A stretch of DNA of 64,000 nt, from assembly GCF_964031165.1 (NCBI RefSeq), contig NZ_OZ035011.1:216001-280000 (forward strand). The letters are read 5' to 3'. The notes beneath the pieces were generated by a model that ran no database searches, was not told where the DNA came from, and was given only the letters and a program-made list of their open reading frames with translations. Below are positions 8,497-17,315 of the stretch, in pieces. The position numbers were made by a program, and so were the translations under genes. The first letter of the stretch is position 1; each line of letters starts with the position of its first letter. This stretch comes from Rickettsiella endosymbiont of Rhagonycha lignosa. GTDB taxonomy: Bacteria; Pseudomonadota; Gammaproteobacteria; Diplorickettsiales; Diplorickettsiaceae.

Positions 8497-8909
8497 TTAA
8501 GCAATTTGATAGTGATGTAGGGAATTTGTAACAATTCTCCCTGCTGCTTTCTGAAGATGTCCACTGTTTAAATGTGCATAGCGTAGAACCATTTCAAAAC
8601 AAGACCATCCACCCAATTGCTGTAACTCTTGTAATGACGTCCCATTTTGAATGTGCCAAGAACAATGTATGGCGCAATCATGCCAATGAAAGTTGTCTAT
8701 TTCAGCTCTTTTCAAAATGCTTTGCGCCAAGCAGCTGTATTACATTGCTTAACTGGTTTACCTTTATAAGTAAACACAAACTCAATGTGTTTACCCATCT
8801 GTTTTCGGATAAGATCTATCGCTTTATCATTAAGAGGGACTGGTATTGCCGTTCTAGTTTTTGATTGTGATGCACTCACAAAAGCATGTCGCCTTATTAA
8901 ATCGACATT
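8497..8909 (-). pseudogene. Tyrosine recombinase (phage-type integrase), frameshifted C-terminal remnant
   Basis: Reading the minus strand from about 8909, one frame gives DLIRRHAFVSASQSKTRT and VPLNDKAIDLIRKQMGK, then KPVKQCNTAAWRKAF and a stop near 8714. The next frame continues with KRAEIDNFHWHD, SWHIQNGTSLQELQQLGGWS and RYAHLNSGHLQKAAG, ending at 8497. This is the catalytic domain of a phage integrase. The CGCCAT codons for the active-site Arg-His of the RHxxR box are still in the DNA but out of frame, and the box is one residue short. The N-terminal domain is missing. It sits beside the half tRNA-Arg, as island integrases usually do. Confidence 0.82.
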
Positions 8910-9057
8910 TCTTCATTTTAATCCTAAAACATTCCCCTCCAGAATTTTTTTGCCCTGTGCTGAGTTTCCTTTGAATATCTAATATTTCCTTAAGTCTAAG
9001 TTAATTTAAGTAATTTACTATAACTCCTACTATTTATGTTAAACAGGAAAGTAAAAA

Positions 9058-10392
9058 ATGTCAGAGAATGTATATTCATTTATTATTGACTGCAGTCTGG
9101 ATAAAAAAGGGAACATTCTTATTTACGAAGTACAGCCACTGGTTTTTTCAGGATTAGGGAGAAATACCTCGAAGATTGGACCAGCTTTCGATAAAGGATT
9201 CCCTGACTTTCATATTAAGCTAGATTATAGAAAACTTGGAATAGGATCCTACAAATCTAAAACAAAAACCGGTAAGAAAAAAATACTTATTACGGACAGA
9301 AGTCACTACAGGGGCAGTAAAGTAAAAAATAGTTATGACTACGTTGATAACAGCTCACTTTGGCTAATGCAACAATTATCTAATAAAGTATATCAAAGAC
9401 TTTATTTGCCTCCTGAAGTTTCGCCAGAATATACCTTATTTAGTTTATCTTTAAACATAGACACAGAAATAAAAAGAGTACTAGAGTATTTTAGAGAAAA
9501 AAATATAGATAAAATAGTTTTAAAACACCCTGATACATTTATGGGTGATGGTAATGTGTTTATTGATTCTATCCAAAATGAGAAGGCGATAAGGCAGGGG
9601 ATAGAAAAATTAAGAGCTATGAAATGTGTCAATACCAAGATATACCCAGAATATATTCTTGCAGAAAATCAAAAGACTTTACCAAGAATTAATAGGAAAA
9701 CAGGAGAGAAAAAAAGTGGTTTTACTACCTATAGAATCGTTGGGGTAGCCGGAGAAAATGGAATGTTAGGTTATTTTATTGCAACAAAATCAATTTCAAA
9801 TAATATAGATTCACATAAACGAACTACTTTAAAAGCTTATTTTGATGGCGAAAAAAAAATTCCTGCTTCGAGCATTGAACACTTTGGACTTAAGGAAAAA
9901 TATTATAAGATTGGTGAAAATAGTATTGAGATTAATCCAGAATCTTTAGACAAAATTTCAAAAGCTGTTCAAAAACTTTCTGAGGATTTATCGAATAAGC
10001 AGAATTTTGAAGCTCATGTTGATTCTTTGATCCTAACTAAAAAAGAAAAAGAACGTCAAGAGAAAGCACAGCTAATATCTAAATCTTTTCTTTCAGCACT
10101 TAAAATTATAGATTCAGATAATGTAGTAAAAGTAGAGACACAGATTAAAACAGAAGAAAATCTTGCTTTGTGTCTCTCAACGCTGCAACCGCGGCTACCT
10201 TTGGAAGTTTGTTTGTTTTTAAAAAAAGTTGCTTCTCAATGTATTAACAGTAACATTTATTCGCCACGTTCAAATTTTTTCTCTGCGTTTCAGCGTATTG
10301 AGATTAATATTAACACTAACTCAAAAATCTTTATGAATATTGCTGAAGAAACAATAAGTCCACGTGCAGGAAAACAAAAAAATTCAATGTAA
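9058..10392 (+). CDS. Unknown 444-aa protein, island cargo
   Basis: I do not recognise this protein. It starts at ATG 9058 behind ACAGGAAAG and is soluble by inspection: no signal peptide or membrane span. The N-terminus has an alternating beta pattern (FIIDCSLDKKGNILIYEVQP), followed by GLGRNTSKIG. The middle has DKIVLKHPDTFMGDGNVFID (residues about 160-180), which loosely resembles an ATP-grasp nucleotide-binding strand and loop; this is a weak likeness. The C-terminal third is helical and rich in Lys and Glu. It is the only intact gene between the two half-tRNA repeats. An ATP-grasp enzyme or a secreted effector are both possible. Confidence 0.7.
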   Translation: MSENVYSFIIDCSLDKKGNILIYEVQPLVFSGLGRNTSKIGPAFDKGFPDFHIKLDYRKLGIGSYKSKTKTGKKKILITDRSHYRGSKVKNSYDYVDNSSLWLMQQLSNKVYQRLYLPPEVSPEYTLFSLSLNIDTEIKRVLEYFREKNIDKIVLKHPDTFMGDGNVFIDSIQNEKAIRQGIEKLRAMKCVNTKIYPEYILAENQKTLPRINRKTGEKKSGFTTYRIVGVAGENGMLGYFIATKSISNNIDSHKRTTLKAYFDGEKKIPASSIEHFGLKEKYYKIGENSIEINPESLDKISKAVQKLSEDLSNKQNFEAHVDSLILTKKEKERQEKAQLISKSFLSALKIIDSDNVVKVETQIKTEENLALCLSTLQPRLPLEVCLFLKKVASQCINSNIYSPRSNFFSAFQRIEININTNSKIFMNIAEETISPRAGKQKNSM

Positions 10393-10516
10393 AGAACTTA
10401 AAATTATCCTCAGCAATAGTAATGAATTTTTTCATAATAGGGAATTTGTAACGCAGTGACGTTTATTCTAGCGCAATTTCAGTCATTTTAGATAAATTGT
10501 AGTGTAACCAATATAT

Positions 10517-10600
10517 CGCAAGTTGTTGATTATTAATGATTTTTAAAACTAAATACCAAGTTCGAAGCCTGGTACTCTATCCAGCTGAGCTACGGGCGCA
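10517..10600. repeat. Direct repeat, right copy, carrying a 5' half tRNA-Arg
   Basis: This is the second copy of the 8356-8440 repeat, in the same orientation, about 2.16 kb away. It shares the non-tRNA stretch next to the truncation point, so the already chimeric unit (non-tRNA sequence joined to half tRNA) was duplicated rather than created twice. Weaker similarity runs on to about 10650. Confidence 0.75.
10551..10599 (-). pseudogene. tRNA-Arg(UCG) 5' half, right copy
   Basis: The acceptor 5' strand, D-arm and anticodon stem-loop with TCG are identical to the left copy, and again no T-arm or 3' acceptor follows on the minus strand. Upstream is TAGAAT with a less GC-rich discriminator than in the left copy, consistent with drift of a non-functional promoter. 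Confidence 0.75.
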
Positions 10601-10683
10601 ACTCTAAAAAGAATCGGCATTCTAACAGTTTATAACTCACTCAGCTAGTGGTTAGCTAGCTATCCATCGTTAGATTTAAGTTT

Positions 10684-11937
10684 TTAAACAGGAGAGCTAT
10701 TGATGCTAAATAGCGGAAAGTTTTGTCTATCCGTATTTTCAGCAGCGTGATAAGTGTTAAAAAAATTGCTTACGGTATTAGGCAATTCAGTTTTAAAATT
10801 TTGCAGATTCGAAGCGTCTAAATTTTTAACTTGATCTTCAAGATGTTTCATTAAAACATTTAGTTCATCATTTATAACGGGTGCATCTTGGCCAAATCTG
10901 TTTGCTAAAGCTAACATTTGTGGGAAATTAAAAAAGAAAACAGCTCCTAAATTGCTGCTCCAATTTAGAGTTTCAACTATAGGACCAGAATATCCCATTT
11001 GTTTTAAACTATCCGCCATGGCTTTATGTGTGGTGAATCCAGAGAATGATGCAGGCAATACAAAAAAAGCAGCCAGCAAAGAGGGTTTTTCTAAGGACAT
11101 CAATTTTTTACTGATGGAATTTATACCCTTAATAGAAAATCCTGCGCCAGGTATGCCGTTGCCAATAGCGGCCATCGATCCTAATATCGTGCTAACTGTT
11201 TTATCTATATTCCATGCATTCTCGGCTAAATTTTTCATGCCAAAATAACTTATTAATACATAAGCTACAAATTGTGGAAGACTCAGTAAGCTAATACCAG
11301 CATAAAGAGAACGGTAAATTATTTTAGATGGATTAAGTATAGTATTGAAGCGTGTTTCAGTTTGTTTCTCTATGGGTAATTGAGAAAAAATTTCAATGGT
11401 TTGGCTAATTCTTGCAATTAATTCTTTTTTTTGCGTATCGATATTATTTCTTTTTGCTAGTGAAAATATATTTTGAATTAATTCTAAAGTACCTACTAAA
11501 TTCACCCAGATATTTAAAACAGCAGCACAACCCTGTAAAGCCATCTGGGTATTATTGGCATATTCCTTCTTTTCATCATCATATATATTCATGAGAAAAT
11601 TAGGTGCCACACAAGCAATAGAAAATAGCATTGCAGTGACATATTTCCCAGGCATCGTACGAAATTGGGGTAATTCAGCAAGGTTAATAAAACTTTCATA
11701 ATTAAAGATTGAATTCGTTAGACTTCCACCTAATGCAGCTAGATATTGAAGCGAGGGACTGACTGATTTAGCTGCATTGAAAGATGAAGGCCAATACATA
11801 TACCCACTAAATGCTGAAACGCCAGCTAAACCTATTTTTTTAATGGTTAGCATGGGATCTCTTGTAATTTTTTGAAAAAAAGAAAAAGAATTAGTTTCTG
11901 CTGAACAAAGTAAAGGCGTATTTTCAGTAACTGGCAT
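10684..11937 (-). CDS. Multi-pass membrane protein of unknown function
   Basis: A 417-aa protein with several hydrophobic segments (around residues 30-75, 95-115, 130-155, 215-240, 255-275 and 285-305) and soluble, Asn/Gln-rich ends. The short N-terminus (MPVTENTPLLCSAE) is not a signal peptide. I recognise no family. A near-lone gene between an island and housekeeping genes, with a polar C-terminus, fits a host-directed membrane effector of Legionellales, but no secretion signal can be proved here. Its gene is followed by the right half-tRNA repeat. Confidence 0.7.
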   Translation of the reverse strand: MPVTENTPLLCSAETNSFSFFQKITRDPMLTIKKIGLAGVSAFSGYMYWPSSFNAAKSVSPSLQYLAALGGSLTNSIFNYESFINLAELPQFRTMPGKYVTAMLFSIACVAPNFLMNIYDDEKKEYANNTQMALQGCAAVLNIWVNLVGTLELIQNIFSLAKRNNIDTQKKELIARISQTIEIFSQLPIEKQTETRFNTILNPSKIIYRSLYAGISLLSLPQFVAYVLISYFGMKNLAENAWNIDKTVSTILGSMAAIGNGIPGAGFSIKGINSISKKLMSLEKPSLLAAFFVLPASFSGFTTHKAMADSLKQMGYSGPIVETLNWSSNLGAVFFFNFPQMLALANRFGQDAPVINDELNVLMKHLEDQVKNLDASNLQNFKTELPNTVSNFFNTYHAAENTDRQNFPLFSINSSPV

Positions 11938-12049
11938 TTTTTTATCCTTTATAGCAGGAATAAATTTTTTCTTGAAAATTAATTATAAGAAAGAATAATT
12001 AAATTTTCCTTAACTAACAAGAAATTAATAAAGAAATTTTTATTTATTA

Positions 12050-12685
12050 TTAATTTAAGCCGAGGATCAATACATGTCTTTTTTCATCAAGACCTGCAAT
12101 TTGTAATGATTTCGCATCAATAAGTTTGAAATCAATATCCAATGCATTGATTTCTTCATTGGGATATTGCCCTTTCATCGCTAAAAAAATCCCATTTTCG
12201 CAGCATAAATGTTTTGTTTTATGTAAAAATTCATTGAGCTGGCTAAAGGCTCGACTTACTATGCTATTAAAACAATTTTCGGGATGGTACTTTTCAACGC
12301 GTACAGAAATGATATCTATGTTGCTAATCATTAAAGTCTGTTTGACGTGCGTTAAGAAGTGGGTTTTTTTTCCATTACTATCTAATAATACAAAACGATA
12401 TTGAGGATGTGTAAGCGCTAAAGGAAGACCTGGTAAACCAGCGCCCGTACCCACATCAAGAATGTGTGGACCTTGTAAATAAGGACTAATAGCAAGACTA
12501 TCGATAATATGTTTGGTGAGCATTTGTAAAGGATTGCGAATACTGGTTAAATTATGTATTTGATTCCATTTATGCAAAAGCAATATATATTCAATTAATT
12601 TTTTGCTGGTCACATCATCAATGTTAAAATGATTTTCGTTTAATTGTTTTAAAAGTTCGATATGTAATTGTTTAAAATCGGCCAT
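12050..12685 (-). CDS. rsmG: 16S rRNA (guanine527-N7)-methyltransferase
   Basis: A 211-aa protein, about the usual RsmG length. The SAM-binding motif I is clear (HILDVGTGAGLPGLPLAL), preceded by the family's WNQIHNLTSIR segment and LTKHIIDSLA. It methylates N7 of G527 in 16S rRNA using S-adenosylmethionine. The frame is open 32 codons further upstream, into the dapB end, but ATG 12685 has a purine-rich site (GGCGGAAAA) and matches the family N-terminus. It follows dapB by 38 bp on the same strand. Confidence 0.93.
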   Translation of the reverse strand: MADFKQLHIELLKQLNENHFNIDDVTSKKLIEYILLLHKWNQIHNLTSIRNPLQMLTKHIIDSLAISPYLQGPHILDVGTGAGLPGLPLALTHPQYRFVLLDSNGKKTHFLTHVKQTLMISNIDIISVRVEKYHPENCFNSIVSRAFSQLNEFLHKTKHLCCENGIFLAMKGQYPNEEINALDIDFKLIDAKSLQIAGLDEKRHVLILGLN

Positions 12686-12723
12686 TTTAGATTTTCCGCC
12701 TAATGTGCATAGTGCATTGATTT

Positions 12724-13455
12724 TTATAAAAAAGTTTCTAAGCCATAAACTAATTTTTTTAACGACATGACTTTGTTGCAAGCCAATAATACGCCGGGCA
12801 TAAAGGCATTACGGTCTATCGTTTCATGGGCGATAACCAGATTTCCACCGAGATGACCAAATATTACATCTTGTTTGGCGAGAAATCCTGGTAGACGTAA
12901 GGCATGTATCGGAATTTGATCTTTAACGGCACCACGGGCGCCAACTAATGTTTCATGAATTTTTTTGGTGCTAGGTTGTTTTTTTCTGGCAGAATTAATT
13001 AATTCAGCTGTTTTTATAGCGGTTGCAGAAGGAGCATCCAATTTATTTTCATGATGTGTTTCTATAATTTCGCATTCGGAAAAATACTGCGCAGCTTTTT
13101 CGGCAAAGCGCATCATTAATAAAGCCCCTATACAAAAATTCGGTGCAATGATTCCGCCTAAATTTTTCTCAGCGCAAAGATTTTGAAATTCTTGTATTTG
13201 TTCCGGAAGTAAACCGCTGGTACCGATAACAGGATGAGCACCGGCTAAGATAATATTTTTTGTATTTTCGTATATGACGGTCGCATTGGTGAAATCAATG
13301 ACAATATCGGCTTTTGCAGCAAGTATAGATTTTTTTAGATCATCTTTATCGTGTGTTTCTCCAACCAAATCTAGAGTTTTATCCGCATGAATAAATTTAA
13401 CAGTGGTTTGCCCCATGCGGCCCGCAGCGCCGTTAACAAGAACTCGAATAGACAC
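12724..13455 (-). CDS. dapB: 4-hydroxy-tetrahydrodipicolinate reductase
   Basis: A 243-aa protein with the N-terminal Rossmann motif VNGAAGRMGQ and the catalytic segment ETHHENKLDAPSATA, which holds the His pair and Lys of the family. It reduces the DapA product with NAD(P)H in the lysine/meso-diaminopimelate pathway, supplying peptidoglycan. Length is slightly below E. coli DapB (273 aa), typical of short DapB forms. An AGGAG site precedes the start at 13455. It is probably cotranscribed with rsmG. Confidence 0.94.
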   Translation of the reverse strand: MSIRVLVNGAAGRMGQTTVKFIHADKTLDLVGETHDKDDLKKSILAAKADIVIDFTNATVIYENTKNIILAGAHPVIGTSGLLPEQIQEFQNLCAEKNLGGIIAPNFCIGALLMMRFAEKAAQYFSECEIIETHHENKLDAPSATAIKTAELINSARKKQPSTKKIHETLVGARGAVKDQIPIHALRLPGFLAKQDVIFGHLGGNLVIAHETIDRNAFMPGVLLACNKVMSLKKLVYGLETFL

Positions 13456-13502
13456 GGTAAATTCTCCTGTTGTTGCTAGGGATGGGAGTGACTATACTCT
13501 AT

Positions 13503-13620
13503 ATTCTTCGCATGTGAATTTTTGGCTGGTTGCTGCTCAACTCGTAATCCTCATGTATCTTGAATACATTTCGATTGCTTCATTCTCACGGGTCTTGCCA
13601 AAAATCCAATTCCAATGAGT
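13503..13620. repeat. Dispersed 118-bp repeat, copy A
   Basis: The stretch beginning ATTCTTCGCATGTGAATTTT and ending GCCAAAAATCC...ATGAGT aligns along its length with 60802-60921, and its first part with 60924-60980. It fills the gap between dapB and the DMT gene, and includes one possible start codon (13615) of that gene. I find no open frame in common between copies, so it is a non-coding repeat. Confidence 0.7.
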
Positions 13621-14508
13621 ATATATTTTATGAAATTATCTAGTAAAGCAAATCTTTATCTTCTTTTAGCCACCTTGATGTGGGGGATTACTTTTCCCCT
13701 GACTCGAAATGCGTTGACTGAAGTCGATCCATTTGTATTTGTGAGTTTACGTTTTGCTTTAGCTACGTTGGTTTTGCTGCCCAATGTCTGGATTTTGCTT
13801 AAAAATACGACCCGAACTATTTTGCGTGGCAGCTTAATCATTGGTATCCTGAATGCGGGAGCTTATCTCTGTCAAACCATCGGTTTGCAGACAGTGCATT
13901 CCTCGCGCGCGGCGTTTATAACGGGCGCAAGTGTTATTTTAGTGCCTTTTCTAGCGCCGTTGTTTAAATTAGAAAAACCAAGCAGCTTGGATTTATTGTG
14001 TGCGGGCATAGGATTTATAGGTCTGTATGTCTTAATGGATATCAAACATCTTTATATAGGACATGGTGAACTATGGGTTTTTTTGGGTGCTATCTTTTTT
14101 TCTTTACAAATTACTTACCTTCAACGCATTAATCAATTAATAGGTGATTATCAATTATTAGCTTTTTATCAACTTTTGTTTACAGTGCCTTTTGTATTTT
14201 TATTTACTAAAGACCATTCTTTTATTGCTGCTTTGCAACCGCAAGCTTTAGTTGGCATCTTATTTTGTGCTGTATTTGCTACCAGCTTGGCGTATTATTT
14301 GCAGAATAAATACCAAAAATTTACAAGTGCTCCCAAAGCGGCGTTGATATTTGCATTAGAACCGGTATTTGCTAGCCTATTTGGAGTGCTAATTAATCAT
14401 GAAATGCTGGCAAAAACTACAGTGGTTGGTGGCTCACTATTATTATTAAGTTTAATTCTTCCGGCGATAGTGAATATGAAAAAAGAATCTGATCCTCTCA
14501 TCAAATAA
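13615..14508 (+). CDS. DMT-superfamily (EamA) transporter
   Basis: A 292-297 aa membrane protein with ten predicted hydrophobic segments in two EamA halves; the first half opens with NLYLLLATLMWGITFPLTR and the second holds the LEPVFASLFG signature. The family exports or imports small metabolites; the substrate cannot be read from sequence. ATG 13615 lies inside the dispersed repeat, so ATG 13630 (MKLSSKANLY) may be the true start; neither has a clear ribosome binding site. It is followed 11 bp later by pepN, so the two may be cotranscribed. Confidence 0.85.
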   Translation: MSIYFMKLSSKANLYLLLATLMWGITFPLTRNALTEVDPFVFVSLRFALATLVLLPNVWILLKNTTRTILRGSLIIGILNAGAYLCQTIGLQTVHSSRAAFITGASVILVPFLAPLFKLEKPSSLDLLCAGIGFIGLYVLMDIKHLYIGHGELWVFLGAIFFSLQITYLQRINQLIGDYQLLAFYQLLFTVPFVFLFTKDHSFIAALQPQALVGILFCAVFATSLAYYLQNKYQKFTSAPKAALIFALEPVFASLFGVLINHEMLAKTTVVGGSLLLLSLILPAIVNMKKESDPLIK

Positions 14509-14519
14509 TAGGTAATAAA

Positions 14520-17159
14520 ATGACTGAAGTAAAAACTACCTTCCTTAACGATTATACCCCACCTAACTTTTTAATAAATACGGTTGAATTAACCTTTAAG
14601 TTAAATGAAAATTTGACTCAAGTTAATTCACGTTTGACGATCATTCGTGATTCGACACCAGAAAATAAAAATAAACCGTTGATTTTGCAGGGCGAGAATT
14701 GTGAATTGGTTTTTATTAAACTCGATGGTCGATCTTTATCAACTAAAGAATATCAACTTAAGGATCAGGAATTAGTTATCCCTCAAGTGCCTGATCAATT
14801 TAATCTTGAGATTGAAACTAGAATTAAACCTAAGGAAAATACTGCATTAAGTGGATTGTATGTTTCTCGAGGAATTTTTTGTACTCAATGTGAGGCAGAA
14901 GGTTTTCGTCGTATCACTTATTTTCTAGATAGACCGGATGTATTAGCGCGCTATACAACTACTATTATCGCTGACAAAACGAAATATCCCATTTTGTTAT
15001 CTAACGGAAATAATATCGCAACGCAGGATTTAGGAAATAATCAACATTCCATTACCTGGCATGATCCTTTCAAAAAACCTAGTTATTTATTTGCATTAGT
15101 TGCGGGTGATTTAGAACATATACAAGATGAATTCACAACTCAATCGCAACGAAAAATAAAATTACAAATTTTTTCAGAAAGAGGTGAGAAAAATAAATGT
15201 TATCACGCGATGGAATCGTTAAAAAAAGCCATGCTTTGGGATGAACAAGCTTATGGTCGTGAATATGATTTAGACATATTTATGATTGCTGTTATCGATG
15301 ATTTCAATATGGGTGCAATGGAAAATAAAGGACTTAATATTTTTAATGCACAGACTATTTTGGCGGATCCGAATTCAGCGACTGATGCAGATTATAGTTA
15401 TATTACTAAAGTGGTAGGTCATGAATACTTTCATAATTGGACGGGTGATCGGATTACCTGTCGCGATTGGTTTCAATTAAGTCTTAAAGAAGGATTAACC
15501 GTTTTTCGTGAACAGGAATTTAGTGAATCGATCGGTAATCCGGCGGCTGAGCGAATCAATACGGTAAGACAATTAAGAGCTATGCAGTTTGCAGAAGATG
15601 CGGGCCCTTTAGCACATCCCGTGCAGCCTGATTCTTATATGGAAATCAATAATTTTTATACCATGACCGTGTATGAAAAAGGTGCTGAAATCATTCGTAT
15701 GATGAAGGTCTTAGTTGGTCCAAAATTATTTCGTAAAGGTATGGATGATTATTTTACTTCTCATGATGGACAGGCAGTCACTATAGAAGATTTTGTTAAA
15801 TCAATCGAAAAAGGAAGTGGTTATGATCTGCAACAATTTCGTCGTTGGTATAAGCAATCTGGAACACCTGAATTACAGATTGATTATCATTATTCATTCG
15901 AAGACAAAACGTTTGATTTGATTCTTAAACAACATTGTCCTGCTACACCAGGCCAAATAACTAAGAAACCTTTTTATATTCCTGTAGTCATGGCTTTATT
16001 GAATCCAGAGGGTCATCCAATTGATTTACAATTAGTCGGCGATGCAACATCAATGGGAACACAATGTACATTAAAGCTTAGAGAATCTGAGCATGTTTTT
16101 CAATTTGTTAATGTCGATGCTAAACCTATACCGTCTTTATTAAGAAATTTTTCTGCTCCTGTAAAATTGAAGGTTAAATATTCTGATGAGGATCTTGCTT
16201 TTTTAATGCAATCTGATACCGATGGCTTTAATCGCTGGGATGCTACGCAGGAATTGGCCAATAGAATTGTATTAAGCCGTATTCAATCCTCAGCTGCTGC
16301 GGAAGATTCAGCAGTCAATCAACTGATTAAGGGATATAAAATTCTATTTGCAGATGACAATCAGGACAGTAAGGATTTATTAGCCGAGCTATTGAGTTTA
16401 CCGAGCGAAGCTTCTTTGGCAGAACAAATGCCTATCATTGATATTGATGGTATTCACGAAGAAAGAGAATGGTTACGTTTTCAGTTAGCTAAAAAACTAG
16501 AAAATAATTTTTTACATTGCTATCAAAGTTGTCATGATTTAGAGCCTTATGTTTTTGATAAACAATCGGTAACCAATCGACGTCTAGCGAACATAAGTTT
16601 AACTTATCTCATGTTATTGCAAGATCCTAGTGTGCATCATCTTTGTGTCGAACATTATAGGAAAGCTGATAATTTAACTGATCGGATTGTGGCATTGAGT
16701 GAAATTGTTAATCATAATTTATCGCAAAGAGATCGTTTTTTAAAAGAGTTTTATGAAAACAATTCGGCTAATTCTTTGGTGGTTTGCAAATGGTTGGCCA
16801 TACAAGCACGCGCTCCACTGCCAGATACCTTACATCAGGTTAAAAAATTACTAGAGCATCCTGCTTTTGATTATAAGAATCCAAATAAAATTCGATCGCT
16901 GATTGGTGTTTTTTGTTCAGAAAACCGGAGTCAATTTCACGATCGTTCCGGTGTGGGTTATTTATTTTTAAGTGAACAAATACAACATCTTGATCCTATA
17001 AATCCTCAGATAGCCGCACGCTTGGTAAAATCTTTTACACAGTGGAAGCGTTTTGATGCGGGTCGGCAGACTTTGATGCGCGAACAGCTAGAGAAACTTA
17101 TCAAAATACCAGGACTTTCTTCAGATGTGTTTGAGATGGTGAGTAAGAGCTTGCTATAA
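14520..17159 (+). CDS. pepN: Aminopeptidase N (M1 metallopeptidase)
   Basis: An 879-aa protein, the length of E. coli PepN (870 aa). The substrate-binding GAMEN motif is at residues 265-269. The zinc site HEYFHNW (His301, Glu302, His305) and the downstream Glu324 (LKEGLTVFREQEF) are all present, with the same spacing as E. coli. It removes N-terminal residues from peptides in the cytoplasm and takes part in the last steps of protein turnover. Start ATG follows AATAGGTAATAAA, a weak site. A large palindrome at 17210-17281 lies between its end and the convergent DMT gene. Confidence 0.96.
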   Translation: MTEVKTTFLNDYTPPNFLINTVELTFKLNENLTQVNSRLTIIRDSTPENKNKPLILQGENCELVFIKLDGRSLSTKEYQLKDQELVIPQVPDQFNLEIETRIKPKENTALSGLYVSRGIFCTQCEAEGFRRITYFLDRPDVLARYTTTIIADKTKYPILLSNGNNIATQDLGNNQHSITWHDPFKKPSYLFALVAGDLEHIQDEFTTQSQRKIKLQIFSERGEKNKCYHAMESLKKAMLWDEQAYGREYDLDIFMIAVIDDFNMGAMENKGLNIFNAQTILADPNSATDADYSYITKVVGHEYFHNWTGDRITCRDWFQLSLKEGLTVFREQEFSESIGNPAAERINTVRQLRAMQFAEDAGPLAHPVQPDSYMEINNFYTMTVYEKGAEIIRMMKVLVGPKLFRKGMDDYFTSHDGQAVTIEDFVKSIEKGSGYDLQQFRRWYKQSGTPELQIDYHYSFEDKTFDLILKQHCPATPGQITKKPFYIPVVMALLNPEGHPIDLQLVGDATSMGTQCTLKLRESEHVFQFVNVDAKPIPSLLRNFSAPVKLKVKYSDEDLAFLMQSDTDGFNRWDATQELANRIVLSRIQSSAAAEDSAVNQLIKGYKILFADDNQDSKDLLAELLSLPSEASLAEQMPIIDIDGIHEEREWLRFQLAKKLENNFLHCYQSCHDLEPYVFDKQSVTNRRLANISLTYLMLLQDPSVHHLCVEHYRKADNLTDRIVALSEIVNHNLSQRDRFLKEFYENNSANSLVVCKWLAIQARAPLPDTLHQVKKLLEHPAFDYKNPNKIRSLIGVFCSENRSQFHDRSGVGYLFLSEQIQHLDPINPQIAARLVKSFTQWKRFDAGRQTLMREQLEKLIKIPGLSSDVFEMVSKSLL

Positions 17160-17209
17160 ATTATTTTATACTTTCGTATTTAAATTTTTGAAGATTAGGA
17201 TGAGCGAAG

Positions 17210-17281
17210 AAGAATTGTTTTGAGTATCGTAACGGAGCATACACGAGTATGTGAGTAACGAAACGCAGAAAAACGATTCTT
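17210..17281. terminator. Long imperfect palindrome between convergent genes
   Basis: Outer arms AAGAATTGTTTT (17210-17221) and AAAACGATTCTT (17270-17281) pair with one mismatch. Inside them TATCGTAACG and GAGCATAC face GTATG and AGTAACGA, giving an imperfect stem of about 30 bp around a CATAC/GTATG centre. It sits between the ends of pepN (plus) and a DMT gene (minus) and could stop transcription from both sides. Its size and sequence also suit a mobile palindromic repeat of the MITE/REP kind. Confidence 0.55.
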
Positions 17282-17315
17282 TTTAGCCATCATTGTGTGC
17301 AATTGTAAATACATC

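Larger units (their letters stand above)
10393..10683. other. Intergenic island boundary
   Basis: No gene is seen. A 15-base string (TAGGGAATTTGTAAC, 10438-10452) is identical to the 3' end of the integrase remnant at 8518-8532, so a second scrap of the integrase tail may be present. The right half-tRNA repeat lies at 10517-10600. Confidence 0.4.
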
